A DNA stretch of 64,000 bases from Candidatus Eisenbacteria bacterium (GCA_016930695.1 JAFGGD010000058.1:23870-87869); one strand, 5' to 3'. Shown: positions 8,416-17,370, counted from the first letter of the stretch. A program made the numbers and translations. Notes: generated by a model from the sequence alone, not told the origin.

Positions 8416-9102
8416 TCAGCTTTTCCGGAACGCGTCGAAGGAGACGCCGACGCCGGCGTAGACCTGGAAATACTCCGGATGGATCTTCTCCGCCTTGTCG
8501 CCGAGCTGTTGGGGGACGCCGAAACTCTTCATGTAGCGGACGCCGATCTCGACGGGGACTTTGTTCGAGAAGTTGAGGTCCAAGCCGATCGTCACGTCCC
8601 AGCCGAAGGCGTTCTCCCACTCCGACTCCAGGTCCTGCCGGATCTCGTTCTCCCGGGCCGAGTCGTCCGGAATCACCACGTCCGTGTCGATCCAATAGAA
8701 GGTCCAGGCGATGTTGGTTCCTACGTGGGGACGGAAGAAACCGCCGCCGTGCGGGCCGATCTCGGCGCCCACGTAAAGACGGCCGTAATTCTGACTCGTC
8801 TGCTGTTCCGTACGAAGACCGGTGACCGAGTCTCGGAACTTTTTGGTCTCGGTCATGAGGTTCACGAATTCGAGGCCCGCCGTTCCCGCGAGGAGCTGGT
8901 TCACATCGGGGATGGGGGCGACGACGTGCGCGCCTCCGCCCCAACCGGGACGGCTGTATTCCTCGGCGTCGGCGCCGTAGGGCTCCATCCGGATGAGATA
9001 AAGGCCCGCCTTCCCGGCGGCGCGCGCGGAGGAGAGAGGGAAGATCGTCGCGAAAAGGAAGAGCAACAGCAAAACAATTCGCGCGGAGGGCCTGCCATTC
9101 AT
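8416..9102 (-). CDS. Small secreted beta-barrel-like protein, function unknown
   Basis: A 228-residue protein with a signal peptide ending at ARAAG. It is rich in alternating aromatic and small residues (GAEIGPHGGGFFRPHVG, VEIGVRYMKSF) as in 8-strand outer-membrane barrels. The C-terminus, FQVYAGVGVSFDAFRKS, resembles a last beta-strand followed by a short tail. It is likely an outer-membrane porin-like or structural protein. No family was recognised. GGGAG precedes the ATG. The 148 bases between it and pyk show no clear terminator. Confidence 0.7.
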   Translation of the reverse strand: MNGRPSARIVLLLLFLFATIFPLSSARAAGKAGLYLIRMEPYGADAEEYSRPGWGGGAHVVAPIPDVNQLLAGTAGLEFVNLMTETKKFRDSVTGLRTEQQTSQNYGRLYVGAEIGPHGGGFFRPHVGTNIAWTFYWIDTDVVIPDDSARENEIRQDLESEWENAFGWDVTIGLDLNFSNKVPVEIGVRYMKSFGVPQQLGDKAEKIHPEYFQVYAGVGVSFDAFRKS

Positions 9103-9204
9103 GACGTCGCTCCCTTTCGTAGTCGAGGTTTCGCGTGGCGTTCCGATCGTTCGCCCCCCATTATAAACAATCCGCCGCCCCGTCCTTCCACCGAGAAATC
9201 GACC

Positions 9205-9241
9205 GGGAAGAGAAACGGCCCGGCGCGCGCTGCGCCGGGCC
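9205..9241 (-). terminator. Intrinsic terminator for the POT transporter at 9271
   Basis: GGCCCGGCGC-GCGCT-GCGCCGGGCC forms a perfect 10-bp stem just beyond the stop at 9271. It is followed on the minus strand by a T-rich GTTTCTCTT tract. Confidence 0.75.
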
Positions 9242-9270
9242 TTCTCGTGATCGATGATCGCGCGTCCGCC

Positions 9271-11286
9271 CTAGCCGGTCAAGGAGTCCGGCCGGGACCT
9301 CGGCAGCGCGAAGCGGTTGTAAGCCACGAAGATCAGAGCCGTAAACAGCATGACGCCGCCGAAGCAGAGCCACATCAGGTCCGGGCGCTGCATGTCCCGC
9401 GCCAGCGTTCCGTAGAACTGGCCCGAGAGGATCCCGCCGAAGAGGTTGCCGAGCGCGGTCGCCACGAAGTAGTAGCCCATGTAGAGCGCCTTCTTGTTCG
9501 CCGGGGCGATGCGGCCCACGTACTCCTGGCTCGTCGGGCTCGCCATCATTTCGCCGAAGGAGAACGTCAGAATGCCCGCCGCCACGATCCAGACGAGGCC
9601 GCCGGCGCCGATCATCCCCTCCGTGCCAGCGAGCGCCGAGAAGCCGATTCCCACCGCGGCGATCAACATGCCGACGATCATGGTGGTGAAGCGGTGGAAC
9701 CGCCCCATCAGGAAGGAGACCAGCACCTGGAAGAGGACGATCCCGAGGGCGTTGATGTTGACGATGTACTCCGGGTTCATCTGCCTGCCGGCGACGATGA
9801 TCCGGTTCGTCGCCCGATCCACGTTCGGTTCGGTCTCGACGATTTTGCGGAGGCGGTCCGGCGCCAAGCGTACCTTGCTGTAGAGAAGAGTGCGGGAGGT
9901 TTGCTCCAGCGATTCCCTCTCGAGGTCGGCGCGCCATCCGGTCCCGAGAGATTTGCGCGCGCTCTCGACGAGTCCCAGGATCTGCGACGGGTCGGCGACG
10001 CGCAGTCTCTCCGCCAACTCCTCACGATCGAGTGCCGGCGGAAAGGCATTGCGCACCGCCGCGTCGGCGCCCTCCGCGAGCGCGTCGAAACGCGCCCTCG
10101 GCAGGGTGAGGAACAGCTCGGACCGGGGCGTTTCGCCCGGCGCGAGGGCGTCCTTCAGCTCCTGGACGACCCGCACGATCTCTTGCCTTTCCGCGTCGTT
10201 GATGGTCGCCATGTTGCTCGCCACCCCGCGGGTCGGATCGTCGGGATCGCTCTTGCCGAAAATCCGCTCGGCGGCGTGGATCATCGGACGCGTCTCGGTG
10301 AAGTCCCGGATGTATTCGGGCATGGTGTAGAAGATCTGGTTGAAGCTCGTCCAGAAGCCGGACATGATCAGCAGGAAGAGGGCGAAGCGCCAGTTGCTGC
10401 AGCGCATCCGCCTCGCCAGCGGATTCCGTTTCGGTCCCGCCTCCGCCTGTTCGCCCTCTTTCGGAAGGGCCAGGTCGATGAGCAGGTTCGCCGCGATCCA
10501 GAGCGCCAGGACGACGCCGGCCCACCCCCAGGAGAACCAGGACACCTCCAGGCTGTTGAAGACGCTGGCGAGCACCAGGCCGACAAGGACGATCCCCACG
10601 GTGATGAAGAAGCGGAGGTTGCCGAGCACTTCCACCAGGCCGTCCAGCACCTTGCTCAGTTTCCGCACGTCCGCCGATTCGCGCGCCGGCTCCTTGTAGA
10701 AGATCAGAACGAGCAGCATGTTGAGCACCGCCCAGCCGCTGCAGGCGACGAAGACCCACTCCCATCCCCAGCCGCGAATCCGGCCGGCGATGATCGGCCC
10801 CAGGAAGCCGCCCACGTTCACCATCATGTAGAAGATGCCGAAGCCGGTCGACGAGTTCGCGTCGTTGGTGACGCGCGCCACCGTGCCGACCACCACCGGC
10901 TTGAAGATCGCCGCGCCGATCGCCACCAGCGTGAAGGCGAAGACGAAGCCGGGAAGCGAGGTGAACTGGCCGAGCAGGTAATAGGAGACGATCATGATCG
11001 CGTAGGCGATGATGAACATTCTCTTGAAACCATAACGATCCGCCAGGGCCCCGGTCAGCACCGGCAGCAGGTAGAGGAAGAAGGGGATGATCGCCTGCAG
11101 CGTCCCGCGAAGCTCGGTGGAGAAGCCGAGGCCGCCGGTGGCCACGCTCCCGGTGACGTAAACCGCCATCACCGTGAACCACCCGTACCAGGACATCCGC
11201 TCGAAGATCTCCATCGTGTTGGCGACCCAGAAGGCCTTGGGGAAGCTTTTGATCTGTGCGACGAATCCCGTTTTTTGTTCGGCCAC
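9271..11286 (-). CDS. POT/PTR-family MFS transporter with a large soluble insertion
   Basis: A 671-residue proton-coupled oligopeptide transporter-like protein. The first helix carries the family ExxER motif (MEIFERMSWYG), and about six helices precede residue 260. Around residues 320-500 a hydrophilic, helix-rich stretch of about 170 residues is inserted between two membrane segments, after which the remaining helices resume (MNPEYIVNINALGIVLFQV...). Typical bacterial POTs have about 500 residues, so this insertion is unusual. GTG at 11286 was chosen because AAGGAG lies 8 bases upstream; the GTG at 11295 overlaps that SD. A second POT gene lies upstream with a 99-base gap, so they may be co-transcribed. 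The substrate is presumably di- or tripeptides, by family. Confidence 0.85.
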   Translation of the reverse strand: MAEQKTGFVAQIKSFPKAFWVANTMEIFERMSWYGWFTVMAVYVTGSVATGGLGFSTELRGTLQAIIPFFLYLLPVLTGALADRYGFKRMFIIAYAIMIVSYYLLGQFTSLPGFVFAFTLVAIGAAIFKPVVVGTVARVTNDANSSTGFGIFYMMVNVGGFLGPIIAGRIRGWGWEWVFVACSGWAVLNMLLVLIFYKEPARESADVRKLSKVLDGLVEVLGNLRFFITVGIVLVGLVLASVFNSLEVSWFSWGWAGVVLALWIAANLLIDLALPKEGEQAEAGPKRNPLARRMRCSNWRFALFLLIMSGFWTSFNQIFYTMPEYIRDFTETRPMIHAAERIFGKSDPDDPTRGVASNMATINDAERQEIVRVVQELKDALAPGETPRSELFLTLPRARFDALAEGADAAVRNAFPPALDREELAERLRVADPSQILGLVESARKSLGTGWRADLERESLEQTSRTLLYSKVRLAPDRLRKIVETEPNVDRATNRIIVAGRQMNPEYIVNINALGIVLFQVLVSFLMGRFHRFTTMIVGMLIAAVGIGFSALAGTEGMIGAGGLVWIVAAGILTFSFGEMMASPTSQEYVGRIAPANKKALYMGYYFVATALGNLFGGILSGQFYGTLARDMQRPDLMWLCFGGVMLFTALIFVAYNRFALPRSRPDSLTG

Positions 11287-11385
11287 GATCCGCACTCCTT
11301 TTTCATCGATCCGCCCGGCGCGACCGCGGGGAAACCTCGGCCCGCCGGGCCGCCTCTCCCGCCCGCGCCCCGGGGGACGCCTTTG

Positions 11386-12861
11386 TTATTCCGCTCCGTG
11401 CTCCAGTCGTTTGATCAGCGGCGAGAGAAGGAGCAGGAGGAGCCCCGCGCCGCCGGCGAAGAACACGATCATCTGGAAGACGCGCTCATACCCCGCCTCG
11501 GCGCCGGTGAGCGCCGCGATTTGACCGGAAAGCACGCCCGCGAAGGCGTTGCTGAGGAACCAGACCCCCATCATCAGGCCGACCAGTCGTACCGGCGAGA
11601 GCTTGGTCACCGTCGAAAGCCCGACCGGTGAGAGACAGAGCTCGCCGGTGGTGTGGAGCAGGTAGGCGATCATCACCCAAATCATCCCCGCCTTGTCCCC
11701 GTTCCCGATCGTCTTGGCGGCGATCACCAGCGCCACGAAACCGGCGGCGAGCTGCAGAAGCCCGAAGCCGAACTTGACCGGCGCCGCCGGGTTCCTTCCG
11801 GCGCGCCCGAGCCGGATCCAGAGCGCCGAGAAGGGGATCGCCAGCAGAATGATGAACGCCGGGTTCACCGATTGGAACCAGGAGGCGGGGATCTCCCAGC
11901 CGAAAACGTGCCGGTCCACGTGCCGGTCCGTGAAGAGGTTGATCGAGCTGCCCGCCTGTTCGAAACAGGCCCAGAAGGTGATGGAGAAGAGAATCAGCAC
12001 CAGGATGGCGAAGAGCCGCCCCCGCTCCGCCGCGGGGCTCCGTATCGCCTCGTAAACGATGTAGGCGACGAAGAGGGGACCGATGATGTACACCCCGCTT
12101 TGCACCCAGGCGGGGCGGGTGAGCATGTAGGCGGCGAAGGGGACGAAGGCGGCGATGCCGATGTAGAGCGCCCAGATTTTCCGGAAGCCGGACCAGCTCT
12201 CGCGGAACACCTCCGGCCGCGGCGGGAGCCCGTGTCCACCCAGGTAGCGCCCGCCGGCCGCGAACACGGCGAGGCCGACCAGCATGCCGACGCCGGCGAG
12301 GGTGAATCCCCAGTGCCAACCGATCCGTTCGCCCAGGTAGCCGCAGAGGAGGGGCGATAGGCCCGCGCCGATGTTGATTCCCATGTAAAAGATGGTGAAG
12401 GCGCCGTCCCGGCGCGGGTCGTCTCGGTCGTAGAGGCGGCCGACGAGGGTGGAGATGTTCGGCTTGAAGAAGCCGTTCCCGGCGATGATGAGCGCCATGG
12501 CGCCGAAGAAGAAGACCGGGTGCTCGATCGCCATGGCGAAATGGCCGAAGGACATCAGAATCCCGCCGATCAGGATCGCCCGGCGGTAGCCGAGGAACCG
12601 GTCGGCGAGCATCCCGCCGATCAGCGGTGTGGCGTAGACGAAGCCGATGTAGGCGCCGTAGGTGCCGTTCGCCAGCTCGTCGGCGTAGAGGAGCGCCTTG
12701 GTCATGTAGAGCACCAGGAGCGCCCGCATCCCGTAAAAGCTGAACCGTTCCCAGAGTTCGGCGAAGAAGAGAACGAAGAGGCCCCTCGGATGGCCGAAGA
12801 GTTCGCCCGTGGATCGGTCGGCCGGGCCGGACGCGGAGGCGGTCGGATGCTCGGGCGCCAA
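11386..12861 (-). CDS. POT-family (proton-dependent oligopeptide) transporter
   Basis: A 491-residue membrane protein with 12-14 predicted helices. It has the POT signature ELWERFSFYGMRALLVLYM near the N-terminus, and GFFKPNISTLVG and FYMGINIGAGLSPL segments typical of PTR2 proteins. It imports short peptides with protons. I chose the TTG at 12861 because AGAGGGGG lies 6 bases before it and translation upstream is low-complexity Arg/Pro/Gly sequence; the frame remains open to 13089. It pairs with the POT gene downstream. Secreted C25 and M3 peptidases elsewhere in the window could supply peptides. Confidence 0.88.
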   Translation of the reverse strand: MAPEHPTASASGPADRSTGELFGHPRGLFVLFFAELWERFSFYGMRALLVLYMTKALLYADELANGTYGAYIGFVYATPLIGGMLADRFLGYRRAILIGGILMSFGHFAMAIEHPVFFFGAMALIIAGNGFFKPNISTLVGRLYDRDDPRRDGAFTIFYMGINIGAGLSPLLCGYLGERIGWHWGFTLAGVGMLVGLAVFAAGGRYLGGHGLPPRPEVFRESWSGFRKIWALYIGIAAFVPFAAYMLTRPAWVQSGVYIIGPLFVAYIVYEAIRSPAAERGRLFAILVLILFSITFWACFEQAGSSINLFTDRHVDRHVFGWEIPASWFQSVNPAFIILLAIPFSALWIRLGRAGRNPAAPVKFGFGLLQLAAGFVALVIAAKTIGNGDKAGMIWVMIAYLLHTTGELCLSPVGLSTVTKLSPVRLVGLMMGVWFLSNAFAGVLSGQIAALTGAEAGYERVFQMIVFFAGGAGLLLLLLSPLIKRLEHGAE

Positions 12862-13048
12862 ATCGAATCCCCCTCTTGTGCGCGCGTTCGCGGTGTGTCG
12901 TTTCCGCCCGTTCCCCGGTGGGGGAGGGCCGGGCGCGCGGGACGGCGCTCGCCGCCGCCGGCCGCCCGGCCAGCATAGCGGAAAGCGCGGGCGGGGACCA
13001 GGGAGAAGGAAAGAGGAAGGGGCGGGCGCTCGCACCCCATACGCCGAC

Positions 13049-13077
13049 AAAAAAGGGGGGCGCCCGGCGGCGCCCCC
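13049..13077 (-). terminator. Strong intrinsic terminator for the TPR/DUF362 operon
   Basis: On the minus strand a GGGGGCGC/GCGCCCCC stem is followed directly by six T residues. It lies about 30 bases beyond the stop of the DUF362 gene. Confidence 0.85.
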
Positions 13078-13105
13078 GCGTCGATCCATCGATTTTCCTC
13101 GCGCT

Positions 13106-14020
13106 CTACGCGGCGAACTCGTCGATCTTGAGGCGATCCAGGTTCATCTCGCCGACCCCCAGCTCCCAGGCGTGGCGGATGTGACCGACCGACTCGGGGC
13201 GCACGTCGAGATAACGGCAGGCCCAGGCGTCCACGGCGACGGGATCGACGCCGGCGATCACAGTCTGGGGGCGCGACACCCGCCCGGGACCGCTCGGACC
13301 GTTCGTAAGGAGGGCGTGGTTCGCGTCCATAATGATCAGGTCGTGGCGCACCGCCGTCGCCAGCTCGGCGATGGTCGCCTGCAGGTCGAGACGGTGCAGG
13401 ATGATCCTGTCCCAGTTCGCCCCCATCAGATTCTTCATGGCGAAGGTGACCCGCGCGCCGGCGTGGTGCTTGGCGATCGGCATGTTGATGAAGACGTCCG
13501 CCTCGGCGATGTCGCGGGCGATCTCCACCGAATGGAGGAGCCGCGCCCGCGGCAGCGGTATCTCCACGTAATCCGCCCGGTCGTTGATCGGTTTCACGAT
13601 CCCGCCCGCCCGGCGCACCGCCTCGGCGGTTCCGTTCCCCTCGAACCAGTCCGGCGAGTCGTGGGAGAGGACGATCACCCGGGCGGCGCCGGCGCCGAGG
13701 CACCCTTTCACCACCGCGCCGATCATCTCCGGATGAGTGTTGATCGCCTGCTCGGGGGGCGAGGCGCCGATCGGGTTCGGCTTCAGCGCCACCTTGTCCC
13801 CGGGCCGTACGAACTTGCCGAAACCGCCCAGCTTCTCCACCGCCGCCAACGTGTTCTTCACCGGTGAAGCACCCGAGGCGACCGCGAGGTCGATGGCGGG
13901 CTTGTAAGGCTCCCGCACGCCCGCGAGGGCGCGGAGGGGGAGCCCGGTCGACACGGCGGCGCCGGCGGCGAAGGCCGCGCTCCGCTTCAGGAATTCCCTT
14001 CGCGTCCAGTCCTGTTGCAT
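13106..14020 (-). CDS. DUF362-domain protein with a Tat signal
   Basis: A 304-residue protein beginning with a twin-arginine signal (TRREFLKRSAAFAAGAAVS), so it is exported folded, possibly with a cofactor. The body matches the DUF362 family, with VALKPNPIG, HDSPDWFEGNGT, DVFINMPIAKHH and KNLMGANWDR segments. No CxxCxxC ferredoxin cluster is present, so this is the cluster-less form. Family function is poorly defined. ATG 14020 was preferred because GAGGAG sits 7 bases upstream; an ATG at 14041 overlaps the stop of the preceding gene. Only 17 bases separate it from the TPR gene, so the two form an operon. Confidence 0.85.
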   Translation of the reverse strand: MQQDWTRREFLKRSAAFAAGAAVSTGLPLRALAGVREPYKPAIDLAVASGASPVKNTLAAVEKLGGFGKFVRPGDKVALKPNPIGASPPEQAINTHPEMIGAVVKGCLGAGAARVIVLSHDSPDWFEGNGTAEAVRRAGGIVKPINDRADYVEIPLPRARLLHSVEIARDIAEADVFINMPIAKHHAGARVTFAMKNLMGANWDRIILHRLDLQATIAELATAVRHDLIIMDANHALLTNGPSGPGRVSRPQTVIAGVDPVAVDAWACRYLDVRPESVGHIRHAWELGVGEMNLDRLKIDEFAA

Positions 14021-14037
14021 CGTTTCGCTCCTCCTCG

Positions 14038-15612
14038 TCATTTCGCCCGCATCTCCCGGATCGCCTCCCGCGCTTCGTCCGCCTGGGGGCCGTTCGGGCT
14101 CTGCTCCAGGAAAGTCTCGTACGCCTCGATCGCCTTTTGGTCGCGGCCCATCTCACGGTTCACCCGGCCGAGCATGAACCAGGAGTTGGAGAAGTTGGGG
14201 TCCAGCTCCACCGCCCGCTCGTACTGGGCGAGCGCCTCCTCGGCGCGTCCGGAGAGGAGTAGCCCCTCGCCGTAGCTGTCGTGGGAGTTCGCCTCCTCGG
14301 GCGCCGCCTCGGCGTAGCGCCGGAAATAGGTGACCGACTCCTCGGGCCGGCCCATGCCGATGTAGGTGTAGCCGATCTGGTTCAGGGCGCCCGTGTCGTT
14401 GGGGTGCGCGTCCAGGTAGACGGAGAAGGATGCGAGCGCCTCTTCCGGCCGGCCCATGCCGGCGAGGGCGTAGCCGCGCTGTAGATGGAGGCCCTCGTCG
14501 TCCGGCGCGAGGGCGATCGCGCGCTCGAGGGTCTCCGCCGCCCTCTCCCACTGCCGCGCCCGGATGTAGAGCGCGCCGAGCCTGCCGACCGTCTCCGGAT
14601 CGTCCGGGTTCGCCTTCGCCTGCTCTTCCCAGTCGGCGATCGGAGTCCAGTGGGCGTCCAGGATCAAACGCCCCCTCTCGGACTGCAGCCCGTTCGGCCA
14701 TCGGTCGAGGTACTCACGGAGCTTGCGGCATCCCTCGGAGTAGTCGGCGGACCGCATGGTCTCGGCGAAGATCTTTCCGTACTCGGCGCACTGGACGTAC
14801 GCTTCGTTTTTCGTCGAGCCGAGCACTTTCTCGCAGCAGAGGATCGACGCGTCGAAGTCGGTCCCCGCGGCGTCCCGCGCTTCGAGGAGCAGCTCCACCG
14901 GCGCCCAATCCACCTCGCGGTGCCGCTCGATCAGCCCCCGTTTTTCCAAGGCCGTCTGGAAGCCGCCGGTGCTCGGATAATTTTCGATCACCCGGGCGTA
15001 CTGTTCCGCCGCGCGGATCTCGTCCCCCTCCTCCTCGTACGCTTCGCCCAGATGAAAATACGCGGACGAGGCGACTTCCGGCGGCGGCGACGCCTCGATC
15101 ACCTTTTCGTAGGTGTCGATCACCTTCGCCCGGTCGCCGGCGCGCTCGAAACAGTCCGCGGCCGAGAGGGTGACCTCGTTCAACCAGTCGTCGCTCTGGC
15201 GGGCGCGCCGGTTCGATCCGAGCTCCGCGGCGAGACGGAAGGACTCGCCAGCCGCCGTCCACTCCCCACGCGTCCTCGCGCATGCCCCCTTCTCACGTGC
15301 CGCTTCCGGCGCGAATGGAGTGGCGCGATAATCGTCCAGGATCCTGTCGAGCGCGGCTTCCGCCGCCGCCGTGTCCGCTCGGACCCGTAGTTGGAGATTG
15401 GCGATCGCCATCGCCGCGACCGGCGCGTGGCGGCTTTCCGGTTCCTTCTCGAGGTAGCCCTCGTATCGCGCGAGCGCGGCCTCCGCGTCCCCTCTCAGAA
15501 TGAGCGCCGCCGCCTCGTCGAAGGCGGGGACTCCCGAGCCGGCGGCGGGCGCCGCCCAAAGCGGAACGAGGAGGATCGCCGTCGCGCGCAGAACCATCTT
15601 TGCACGGTTCAT
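14038..15612 (-). CDS. Secreted tetratricopeptide-repeat protein
   Basis: A 524-residue protein with a signal peptide (cleavage near AAPAAG) followed by TPR-type helical repeats. Clear repeats occupy the last 200 residues: ALYIRARQWERAAETLERAI, LASFSVYLDAHP, SYGEGLLLSGRAEEALAQYE and LGRVNREMGRDQKAIEAYE. The N-terminal half has TolA-binding/outer-membrane-assembly-like repeats. It probably scaffolds proteins in the periplasm. The ATG at 15612 follows GGAGG and gives the signal peptide; the frame stays open upstream to 15876 but without a plausible start. It is transcribed with the DUF362 gene. Confidence 0.87.
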   Translation of the reverse strand: MNRAKMVLRATAILLVPLWAAPAAGSGVPAFDEAAALILRGDAEAALARYEGYLEKEPESRHAPVAAMAIANLQLRVRADTAAAEAALDRILDDYRATPFAPEAAREKGACARTRGEWTAAGESFRLAAELGSNRRARQSDDWLNEVTLSAADCFERAGDRAKVIDTYEKVIEASPPPEVASSAYFHLGEAYEEEGDEIRAAEQYARVIENYPSTGGFQTALEKRGLIERHREVDWAPVELLLEARDAAGTDFDASILCCEKVLGSTKNEAYVQCAEYGKIFAETMRSADYSEGCRKLREYLDRWPNGLQSERGRLILDAHWTPIADWEEQAKANPDDPETVGRLGALYIRARQWERAAETLERAIALAPDDEGLHLQRGYALAGMGRPEEALASFSVYLDAHPNDTGALNQIGYTYIGMGRPEESVTYFRRYAEAAPEEANSHDSYGEGLLLSGRAEEALAQYERAVELDPNFSNSWFMLGRVNREMGRDQKAIEAYETFLEQSPNGPQADEAREAIREMRAK

Positions 15613-15632
15613 TGTCCGCCTCCCGTGAATCG

Positions 15633-15671
15633 GGGGACGCATCACGGACGGTTCGGCCGGAGTGCGTCCCC
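15633..15671 (-). promoter_or_regulatory. 5'-UTR stem-loop just upstream of the TPR gene
   Basis: A 9-bp perfect stem (GGGGACGCA / TGCGTCCCC) with a 21-base loop lies about 20 bases before the start codon and beside the SD. It sits in the 235-base gap between the Crp-like and TPR genes, which also has a GGGGTCC/GGACCCC hairpin near 15702-15720. It could modulate translation; no known riboswitch was recognised. Confidence 0.35.
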
Positions 15672-15847
15672 GTTTTCGATTGTGACGAGCGTCGAAGGTG
15701 GGCGGGGTCCGGACGGACCCCGACGAGGCTCCCGGTTCTCTCTTCATAAGACGGAGGACGGGTCCGTTCGGTTCAAAGTCCGGCGTTCTCCGTCTCTTAC
15801 ACAGTAGCATGGGCGGGCCCGCGCGCGTGCCCTTCTCCCGGCCGCCG

Positions 15848-16543
15848 TCAACCATCCGCCAGATTCCGGAGCGCATCGAGGTCGAGCACCCGGAACCGCC
15901 GGCCCTCCACTTCGAGGAGACCCGCCCGAGTGAAGTCCTGCAACGTGCGGGAGAGGGTTTCCGGCGCGGTGCCGATCATGCCCGCCAAATCCGCTCGGGG
16001 GACCGGAACGGTGAACTGCGGCGGACCCGCCCCCTCGGGCCGGGAGTCGAGGAACCAGAGAATGAGTCGTGCGGCGCGGCGCGGGACCGGCTCCAGGGTT
16101 CGGATCAGCAGCTCCTCCTCGGAGACGCGGAGCTCCCGGGCCAGCTCCTCCAGAATGCGGAGGGCGAGGTCGGGGAATCCCCGGATCAAGCCGATGAACC
16201 GTTGCGCCGCGATGGAACAGACCAGGGAAGGCTCCACCGCTTCCGCCGTCGCCGCGTAAGGCTCGCCGGCGAGCAGGGGGCGGTAGCCGATGATCGCACC
16301 CGGACCGAGAAGGCGGAGCATCACCTCCTCTCCGTGAAGGCCGCTCTTGGAGATCTTGATCCGCCCCTCGCGCAGGAAGAAAACTTCCCGCGGCTCGTTC
16401 CCCTCGTTAAAGAGGATCTCTCCGGCGTGATAGAGATGGGAGACCTTGATTCGGTCGAGGTTCTTCCTCTCCTTCGCCGGGAGGGCGCCGAAGACGCCCA
16501 GGGCGAAGGCGGGGCATTCCGCGCAGCGGGGCTCACTCTTCAT
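15848..16543 (-). CDS. Crp/Fnr-family transcriptional regulator
   Basis: A 231-residue regulator of standard length. The cyclic-nucleotide-binding-like beta-roll covers about residues 30-140 (YHAGEILFNEGN, VMLRLLGPGAIIGYRPLL). A C-terminal winged helix contains the recognition helix in RADLAGMIGTAPETLSRTLQDF. The N-terminus carries Cys7 and Cys10 (RCAECPAF), like Fnr-type proteins, and another Cys occurs in SLVCSIAAQRF. A redox or Fe-S role is possible, but the full four-Cys Fnr spacing is not evident. The internal ATG at 16543 gives the family length; the frame is open upstream to 17011 over non-homologous sequence. Targets are unknown. Confidence 0.88.
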   Translation of the reverse strand: MKSEPRCAECPAFALGVFGALPAKERKNLDRIKVSHLYHAGEILFNEGNEPREVFFLREGRIKISKSGLHGEEVMLRLLGPGAIIGYRPLLAGEPYAATAEAVEPSLVCSIAAQRFIGLIRGFPDLALRILEELARELRVSEEELLIRTLEPVPRRAARLILWFLDSRPEGAGPPQFTVPVPRADLAGMIGTAPETLSRTLQDFTRAGLLEVEGRRFRVLDLDALRNLADG

Positions 16544-16709
16544 CTTCGTCCCACAGGCGATCCCACGGAAGCCTGCGAGCCAATCGGCCGCCGGCCGCCG
16601 GATGGGGCTCTCAAGGGCCTTTAAAATATACTCGGAACTCAGGATAGCATCGAACGAGGAGAGTGGTCGACAACATCCGGATATGGAGGAGGACTGGGGC
16701 GGCGAGAAA

Positions 16710-17186
16710 TCAGACGGAATCTCTCTTGCCGGCTTCGGTCTTGTCGGAGCGGTCTTCCTCGTACGGGCGGCTATTGTCGAGCCAGGCGATCGCCTCTTCC
16801 TCGTCGGAGAAGGACTTCCACGGATATCCCGCGTTCCGCGCGACGGTCCGCAGAAAATCATAGGTTTGATCTCCTGGCGAGGCGAGGAGCGCCATTCGGG
16901 AGTCCCAGCGATAACCGAGGGGAGCCAGCTTGGAATAGGCGATTTCGTATGCCGCCCAGGAACCCATCGCGCAGGGGACCCCTCGGACGTCGAAGAGGAA
17001 CGACTTAACATTGTTCTTGTCGGCGGTCGCGGATGCGGCGCGCAGGAACTCGAGGGCGAGATCCTCGGAGACGCTCGTGTAAACTCTTACGCGGACAAAA
17101 GTTTCACCTTCGGAGATGGAGAGCGCGTATTTCATCGGATCTGCTCCCTTGCTGTCGTTCCATGCCCGTGCAGTCTGCGATTTCAT
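16710..17186 (-). CDS. STAS/SpoIIAA-like small protein under a sigma-54-type promoter
   Basis: A 158-residue cytoplasmic protein of alternating beta strands and helices (VKSFLFDVRGVPCAMG, RMALLASPGDQTYDFLRTVARNAGYPWKSFSDEEEAIAWLD). The layout resembles SpoIIAA/STAS-like proteins, in which a strand ending DxRG is followed by a helix and a C-terminal F-x-eeAixWL helix. Function is not known. ATG 17186 has GGAGGA 6 bases upstream; a second ATG at 17135 (MKYALSIS) also has AGGGAG and would remove 17 residues. A sigma-54 consensus lies at 17211-17227, and the adjacent gene encodes a sigma-54 activator, so regulation by that activator is likely. Its base composition is a little lower in GC than its neighbours. 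Confidence 0.72.
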   Translation of the reverse strand: MKSQTARAWNDSKGADPMKYALSISEGETFVRVRVYTSVSEDLALEFLRAASATADKNNVKSFLFDVRGVPCAMGSWAAYEIAYSKLAPLGYRWDSRMALLASPGDQTYDFLRTVARNAGYPWKSFSDEEEAIAWLDNSRPYEEDRSDKTEAGKRDSV

Positions 17187-17210
17187 TTGAATCCTCCAAG
17201 GTATGTAGAG

Positions 17211-17227
17211 AAGCACAGGCCGTGCCA
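17211..17227 (-). promoter_or_regulatory. Sigma-54 (RpoN) promoter
   Basis: The minus strand reads TGGCACGGCCTGTGCTT: a perfect -24 TGGCACG and a GC at -12, with GG and GC separated by exactly 10 bases. The expected start of transcription falls about 15 bases before the SD of the 16710-17186 gene. The upstream gap (17228-17370) is AT-rich and has a loose TGGG...CCCA dyad at 17319-17346 that could bind an activator. Confidence 0.7.
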
Positions 17228-17370
17228 TGGGGCGGTCTTGGAGAGAAAGTGGGTTAACTTCTTCTAATCAAGAGGATAGAGCGAGGAAGCGAGTCGGTCC
17301 GTCGCCAGATTTGTTTTGTGGGCTACGATATTTTGGATTGCACCCATTATTTTGGAGGAGAATTCCCCTT

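Noticed and set aside
7990..11631. 1213-codon open frame on the plus strand across pyk and the POT transporter
   Set aside because: Composition is His/Arg/Glu/Asp-rich with no fold. It spans three well-supported minus-strand genes and is explained by high GC at third positions.
12862..13089. ATG-started longer form of the second POT transporter
   Set aside because: The extra 76 residues are low-complexity Arg/Pro/Gly. A TTG with a good SD lies immediately before the conserved region, and the extension would overlap the terminator of the neighbouring operon.
16544..17011. N-terminal extension of the Crp/Fnr gene
   Set aside because: The frame is open but encodes Ser/Arg/Pro-rich sequence overlapping the STAS-like gene and its upstream region. 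The internal ATG gives the standard family length.
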